Below are positions 60,462 through 64,000 of a stretch of DNA of 64,000 nucleotides, piece after piece (within the stretch, counting starts at the first letter, position 1; each line of letters starts with the position of its first letter). This stretch comes from Denitratimonas sp037478135. GTDB taxonomy: Bacteria; Pseudomonadota; Gammaproteobacteria; Xanthomonadales; Xanthomonadaceae. Below the pieces are notes generated by a model. It saw nothing but the letters and a program-made list of their open reading frames with translations. It was not told where the DNA came from and ran no database searches. Made by a program: the position numbers and the translations under genes. Location of the stretch: NCBI RefSeq assembly GCF_037478135.1, contig NZ_JBBHDV010000010.1, positions 1 through 64,000 of the forward strand, in the 5' to 3' direction.

Positions 60462-61510
60462 GCGCCGCGACGCCCTTCGACGGCGGCGGCCAGGGTGCGC
60501 GACAGCAGCCGGAATTCGTTGCGCAGCTCATCGGTGAAACGCTCGCCGGCGTGTTCATCGCGGGCCAGTGCCGTGAGCGCGGTCTTCAGCCCGGCCTGGG
60601 TTTCGGCCAGATCCGACAGCACGCGCGAATCGCGCCCGAGGTGCTCGGACAGTTTTGCCAGATGGCCGTTGAGTTCGGCCATCTGCTGCGCGTTGCCGCG
60701 CCGCTCGCGCTCGGATTCGACCAGCGCGCGCTGCATCCGCTCCAGCCCGTCGGCGGTCTGTTCCAGCAGCGCCTGGACATAGGCCGGCACGCTGGTTTCG
60801 GCATCGCCCAAGGCGCTGCCGCTGGACAGCCGGGTGATGCCCGACAGCCAGTCCTCCACTTCGGTGTAGAACCGGTTGGCCGTGCGCGCGGCGAACAGAT
60901 CGATCAGGCCCAGCACCAGCGAACCGGCCAGACCGAACAGCGAGGTGGAAAAGCTCGTCGCCATACCCGACAGTGGCTGTTGCAGACGCGTCTTGAGCGC
61001 TTCGAACATCGCCACCGCGTCGGTCCCGGCCGACAGCCCGGCGATGATCTCGCTGATCGAGGCGATGGTGATCAGCAAACCCCAGAACGTGCCCAGCAGG
61101 CCGAGGAAGATCAGCAGACCGACCAGATAGCGAGACAGATCGCGCTGCTCCTCCAGCCGCAGATGGATGCTGTCCAGGATCGAACGCATCGACTGGGTCG
61201 ACAGCGTCTGCGGCTTGCGCCCGCCCTGCGCCAGCATCCGCGCCATCGGCGCCAGCAGCACCGGCGTGCCGAGCGCACGCTCCGGGCTGGAACGGCGATA
61301 GGCCTCGATCCAGTTGACCTCGCGCTGCAGCCGGATCACCTGTACCACATTGACCAATACACCGAAAACGAACACGCCCAGGATCAGCAGATTGAACACC
61401 GGCGTGGCGGAAAACGCGCGCAGCAGCGGTGCGTGCAGCACAGCGGCGGCCAGCGCGATGGCGGCGATGACGGCGAGCATCCAGATCAGGACGCGCTGCG
61501 GTTGGCTCAT
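60458..61510 (-). CDS. MotA/TolQ/ExbB-like inner-membrane protein
   Basis: Protein of 350 residues. Two N-terminal helices (LIWMLAVIAAIALAAAVL and FNLLILGVFVFGVLVNVVQVI) precede a cytoplasmic loop, then the conserved pair of helices YLVGLLIFLGLLGTFWGLLITI and MATSFSTSLFGLAGSLVLGLIDL, typical for proton-channel proteins. The C-terminal 120 residues are a coiled coil. With the OmpA-like partner it should form an energised complex at the inner membrane. Start at 61510 (weak ribosome-binding site). Confidence 0.87.
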   Translation of the reverse strand: MSQPQRVLIWMLAVIAAIALAAAVLHAPLLRAFSATPVFNLLILGVFVFGVLVNVVQVIRLQREVNWIEAYRRSSPERALGTPVLLAPMARMLAQGGRKPQTLSTQSMRSILDSIHLRLEEQRDLSRYLVGLLIFLGLLGTFWGLLITIASISEIIAGLSAGTDAVAMFEALKTRLQQPLSGMATSFSTSLFGLAGSLVLGLIDLFAARTANRFYTEVEDWLSGITRLSSGSALGDAETSVPAYVQALLEQTADGLERMQRALVESERERRGNAQQMAELNGHLAKLSEHLGRDSRVLSDLAETQAGLKTALTALARDEHAGERFTDELRNEFRLLSRTLAAAVEGRRGA

Positions 61511-61757
61511 GGGATTCTTCTTTGTCGATGAATGGGGTGGGTCGGCGGCCAGCATGCCGGCCGTTGCCTGAACCCGACGGCCGGGCCGGACTCCGGTTCG
61601 GATGCGGCATCACGATGTTCCGGCCTTGGACAAGCTGAACGCTGCCAGGTTCCTTTTCAGCGCGTGCGACGGAAACCCGCCCGGCCTGCGTTGAACGCTT
61701 CCGAGGCCGGCAATTTCGCAGCCGTGCGCCTCACACCGACCAACAAGGAGCGTTCCC

Positions 61758-62273
61758 ATGTCGATTCCCCGCCTTTCCCTGCTCGGCCTTGCGCTCGCCG
61801 GTCTTGGCATCTGCGCCAGCGCCGCCGCATTGGACGAAAACCGCCGCCACTTCCCGCGCGAATCCAAACCGCTGGTGCTGAGCGAAGCCAGCGCCCGTTT
61901 CATCGAACGCGCAGCACAACTGGATGCCAACGACGACGGCATCATCGACGCCGCCGAGTTCGCCAGCGCGCGCCAACAGCGCGGCCGTCCGCACCACGCC
62001 AAAGCCAATACGGAAGCCGAAACCAGGCGCCCGCCCATCTCCGCCGAACGGCAGGCCCGCCACGCACAGATGCTGGAAAAGCGCTTTGCAATGTTCGATA
62101 CAAACAGGGATGGCAACATCACCACGGTCGAATTCGTCGCCGCGCAGGAAGCCCGGCTGACGCGTCTGGATGCCGATGGTGATGGCATCGTCACGGCCGA
62201 GGAGTTCCGCGACGCCCGCCATGGCAAGCGCGGCCCGCACGGAGCCCGTGGCGAACGCCGCGGCGCGCGCTGA
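61758..62273 (+). CDS. Secreted EF-hand calcium-binding protein
   Basis: Protein of 171 residues with a signal peptide (SIPRLSLLGLALAGLGICASAAA). Three EF-hand loops are seen: DANDDGIIDAAE, DTNRDGNITTVE and DADGDGIVTAEE, plus a basic Arg/Gly-rich tail. The ATG follows AAGGAG. It is probably periplasmic. The sigma factor gene starts 72 bases downstream, and the whole set may form one operon responding to calcium or metals. Confidence 0.9.
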   Translation: MSIPRLSLLGLALAGLGICASAAALDENRRHFPRESKPLVLSEASARFIERAAQLDANDDGIIDAAEFASARQQRGRPHHAKANTEAETRRPPISAERQARHAQMLEKRFAMFDTNRDGNITTVEFVAAQEARLTRLDADGDGIVTAEEFRDARHGKRGPHGARGERRGAR

Positions 62274-62344
62274 TCCGGGCACCGGCTCTGATACTGTCGA
62301 TGGATGCCTGCCTGCCCTGGCCAACCGCTCCGGCGCCGTCACTG

Positions 62345-62911
62345 ATGACGGCGCCGGATACCGCCGCTTCCGTCCCGCATCCGGACCCGGATGCGGCCGA
62401 TATCGTGCGGGCTGCGCACGGTGACCAGCAGGCCTTCGCACGGATCGTGGACCGTCATCTGGACCGCATCCACCGCCTGGCCTGGCGCTCGCTGGATTCG
62501 CGCGCCGATGCCGAAGAAGTCGCGCAGGAAACCTTTCTGCGCGCCTTCGGCCAGTTGCCGGACTGGACCCCGGGCAAGGCGCGCTTTTCCACCTGGCTCT
62601 ACCGGGTCGCGCTGAACCTGTGCCAGGACCGGCTGCGACGGCGGCGCGAACAGGTGCCGGTCGAGGATCTGGATCTGGCCGATCCCGGCGCCGCACCGGA
62701 TCGGACACTGGAACAGGACCAGCGCCGGCAGCGCGTGGAACAGGCCCTGCGGGCCCTGCCGCAGCGCCAGCGCGAGGCCCTGCTGCTGTGCCATTTCGAA
62801 GGCCAGTCCAATGCCCAGGCTGCGCAGGTGCTGGGCGTTTCGGTGGACGCACTGGAATCGCTGCTGGCCCGCGCCCGGCGCCAGTTGCGTGCGGAGCTGG
62901 CACATGACTGA
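62345..62911 (+). CDS. ECF-family RNA polymerase sigma factor
   Basis: Sigma-70 family ECF factor of 188 residues. Region 2 is visible in AFARIVDRHLDRIHRLAWRSLDSRADAEEVAQETFLRAFGQLPDW and YRVALNLCQDRLRRRRE. Region 4 is visible in VEQALRALPQRQREALLLCHFEGQSNAQAAQVLGVSVDALESLLARARRQLR. The start at 62345 fits the family's usual length; an earlier ATG at 62300 in the same frame is possible. The next gene encodes a small single-pass membrane protein likely to be its anti-sigma factor. Confidence 0.9.
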   Translation: MTAPDTAASVPHPDPDAADIVRAAHGDQQAFARIVDRHLDRIHRLAWRSLDSRADAEEVAQETFLRAFGQLPDWTPGKARFSTWLYRVALNLCQDRLRRRREQVPVEDLDLADPGAAPDRTLEQDQRRQRVEQALRALPQRQREALLLCHFEGQSNAQAAQVLGVSVDALESLLARARRQLRAELAHD

Positions 62912-62986
62912 ATCCGCCGCCCGCCTGATCGCCACACCGTCGAAGTGCCCTTCCGGCCACACTCACCGCACACCGGAGCTGACCCC

Positions 62987-63436
62987 ATGAAGCGCCCGAT
63001 TTCCCCATCCCGCCGCGACGAACTGCTGGCCATCCACGGCGCCGATCCGGCGCACTGGCCGGCCGACGCACGCGCCCTGCTGGCGGAGTGCGACCCGCAT
63101 CAACTTGCCGCCGAAGCGCAGCTGGACGATTGGCTCGCCAGTTCCAGCGCACCGCCGGCCCCAGCCGCGCTGCGTGCCGCGATCCTGATGCAGGCCGCCG
63201 CAGCCGCCCGTGCGGCGCCGCCGCTTCCGAGGAACAACCTGCGCGACGCGCTGCTGTGGCTATGGCAGGAACTGGGCGGCGCGCGCCTGGCGGCACCTGC
63301 CTTCGCGCTTGCACTGGTGGCCGGATTGACGCTGGGTGGCGGCCTGTCACCGCTGCTGCACCAACCCGATGCCGGCGTCGAGGACGTGCTGAGCCTGGCC
63401 CAGATCGACGAACGCTACCTGGCCCTGAACCCGTGA
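62987..63436 (+). CDS. Small single-pass membrane protein, probable anti-sigma factor
   Basis: Protein of 149 residues. Residues 1-85 are cytoplasmic and include SRRDELLAIHGADPAHWPADARALLAECDPHQLAAEAQLDDWL. One transmembrane helix lies near residue 100-120 (LAAPAFALALVAGLTLGGGL), with a short periplasmic tail. By size, topology and place after an ECF sigma gene it is likely to be the anti-sigma factor, but it lacks the His-x3-Cys-x2-Cys zinc motif, so the family is uncertain. GGAG lies upstream. Confidence 0.75.
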   Translation: MKRPISPSRRDELLAIHGADPAHWPADARALLAECDPHQLAAEAQLDDWLASSSAPPAPAALRAAILMQAAAAARAAPPLPRNNLRDALLWLWQELGGARLAAPAFALALVAGLTLGGGLSPLLHQPDAGVEDVLSLAQIDERYLALNP

Positions 63437-63450
63437 GCGGAGGACACCGC

Positions 63451-63930
63451 ATGAATTCCCTGGTCCGTACCGTGCTACTGGTATCGCTGGCGCTCAACAT
63501 CGCGCTTGGCGCCAGCCTTGCGTGGATGGTATTGCAGCCGCAGCCCACGCGCGGCGAAATGCGCGCCCGCGAAGGGCGCCCGATGTTCCATCCCGAACAA
63601 CTGCGCCGCGCGTTGCCGGCCGAACGCAGCGAACTGATCGACAGCGTGCTGGCCGCGCACCGCGCCGGCATGCGCGTGCGCCTGACCGAACTGGCGGGCG
63701 CACGCGAAGCCGTGCGCGAAGCGGTGCAACACGAACCCTTCGACCGCAACGCGCTGGATGCCGCCTTCGCCGACCTGCGCGAATCCGAACGCCGCACCGC
63801 GCAGGAAGCCCAGGCCCTGATCGGCGATCTGCTGCAGCAACTCACGCCGGAAGAGCGCGCGCAGCTGTCCGGCCTGTTCACCCATCCGGGCCGGCGCGGA
63901 CAACGCCCGCCGCGTGAAAGCCCGCGCTGA
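63451..63930 (+). CDS. Periplasmic heavy-metal sensor-like protein (CnrX/ZraP type)
   Basis: Protein of 159 residues with an N-terminal membrane anchor (LVRTVLLVSLALNIALGASLAWMVL). The rest is an alpha-helical four-helix-like region rich in Arg and Glu (RRALPAERSELIDSVLAAHRAGMRVRLTELAGAREAVREAV), typical for the CnrX/ZraP/RcnB-like heavy-metal-sensing fold. GGAGG precedes the ATG. The sigma, anti-sigma and sensor order recalls the cnrYXH arrangement. Metal is unknown. Confidence 0.82.
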   Translation: MNSLVRTVLLVSLALNIALGASLAWMVLQPQPTRGEMRAREGRPMFHPEQLRRALPAERSELIDSVLAAHRAGMRVRLTELAGAREAVREAVQHEPFDRNALDAAFADLRESERRTAQEAQALIGDLLQQLTPEERAQLSGLFTHPGRRGQRPPRESPR

Positions 63931-63988
63931 CACCACCGCCACCCGAATTCCCATTTCCACATCACGCATCGTTTTTCGAGGAACCCCC

Positions 63989-64000
63989 ATGTCGAGCACC
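63989..64000 (+). CDS. Start of a gene cut by the window edge
   Basis: ATG with GAGGAA six bases upstream opens a frame of only four codons before the window ends. It is 58 bases after the sensor gene, so it is probably the next gene of the same operon. Nothing can be said about its product. Confidence 0.4.

Noticed and set aside
59334..61510. Zorya-type phage defence
   Set aside because: Only the ZorA/ZorB-like motor pair is present; there is no helicase or nuclease gene beside it and the surroundings are housekeeping genes.

Overview
The window is a GC-rich, gene-dense bacterial chromosome segment. The gene content points to a gammaproteobacterium of the Xanthomonadales (Lysobacteraceae/Xanthomonadaceae): a class I fructose-bisphosphate aldolase close to pyruvate kinase, an aryl-polyene (xanthomonadin-type) pigment operon, rsmG-parA-parB, a small DUF2782 protein divergent from polA, and a C-rich-loop small RNA downstream of polA. 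I see no IS elements, phage, CRISPR array, rRNA or tRNA. Family assignments come from reading motifs; no database search was possible.

Layout. 1-379 is a gene-free stretch with decayed repeats and a terminator. 379-4828 (minus) holds fba, a PAP2 phosphatase, a GT4 glycosyltransferase and pyk. 5052-8721 (plus) holds a cation P-type ATPase and a universal stress protein behind an FNR/Anr-type palindrome. 8869-11279 (minus) has rsgA and a GT-C-like membrane protein. 11454-13766 is the malic enzyme maeB. 13821-17093 contains a response regulator, a DNA glycosylase, a LuxR-type regulator and small proteins.

17165-34404 (minus) is one run of 19 almost completely overlapping genes for an aryl polyene pigment. 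It encodes three ketosynthase-family proteins, a ketoreductase, a dehydratase, two acyl carrier proteins, an acyl-ACP ligase fused to a dehydratase, a thioesterase, a MIO-type aromatic ammonia-lyase, a methyltransferase and a halogenase-like flavoprotein. Two acyltransferases, a GT2 glycosyltransferase, a LolA-like carrier, a DUF3261 lipoprotein and an MMPL exporter complete it. The likely flow is: aryl starter made and activated, chain extended on ACP, product tailored and attached to a glyco/lipid carrier, then exported to the outer membrane. No chorismatase for 3-hydroxybenzoate is in the window, so the ammonia-lyase is the obvious local starter source.

34575-39863 has AMP nucleosidase overlapping a convergent ABC ATPase, an MgtE transporter, a CrtI-like oxidoreductase and a DUF4160/DUF2442 pair. 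40021-43606 is a phospholipid gene group (MscS-like channel, CDP-alcohol phosphotransferase, acyltransferase, CdsA) interrupted by an opposing PemK/MazE toxin-antitoxin pair with a palindromic operator. 43617-45923 (minus) is rsmG-parA-parB. 45994-54055 carries a short SPFH protein, a BI-1/YccA protein, hemB, a coniferyl-aldehyde-type dehydrogenase, DUF2782 and polA. Between polA and the next gene, about 54333-54467, lies a predicted sX13-like small RNA. 54560-59208 encodes a class V aminotransferase, UbiB and a VWA protein with four repeats. 59334-61510 (minus) is a MotA/MotB-like pair. 61758 to the end is an EF-hand, ECF sigma, membrane-protein and periplasmic-sensor operon that continues past the edge.

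The observations I would follow first are the polA-downstream small RNA, the FNR-type promoter, the atypical ammonia-lyase and halogenase in the pigment operon, and the toxin-antitoxin operator.
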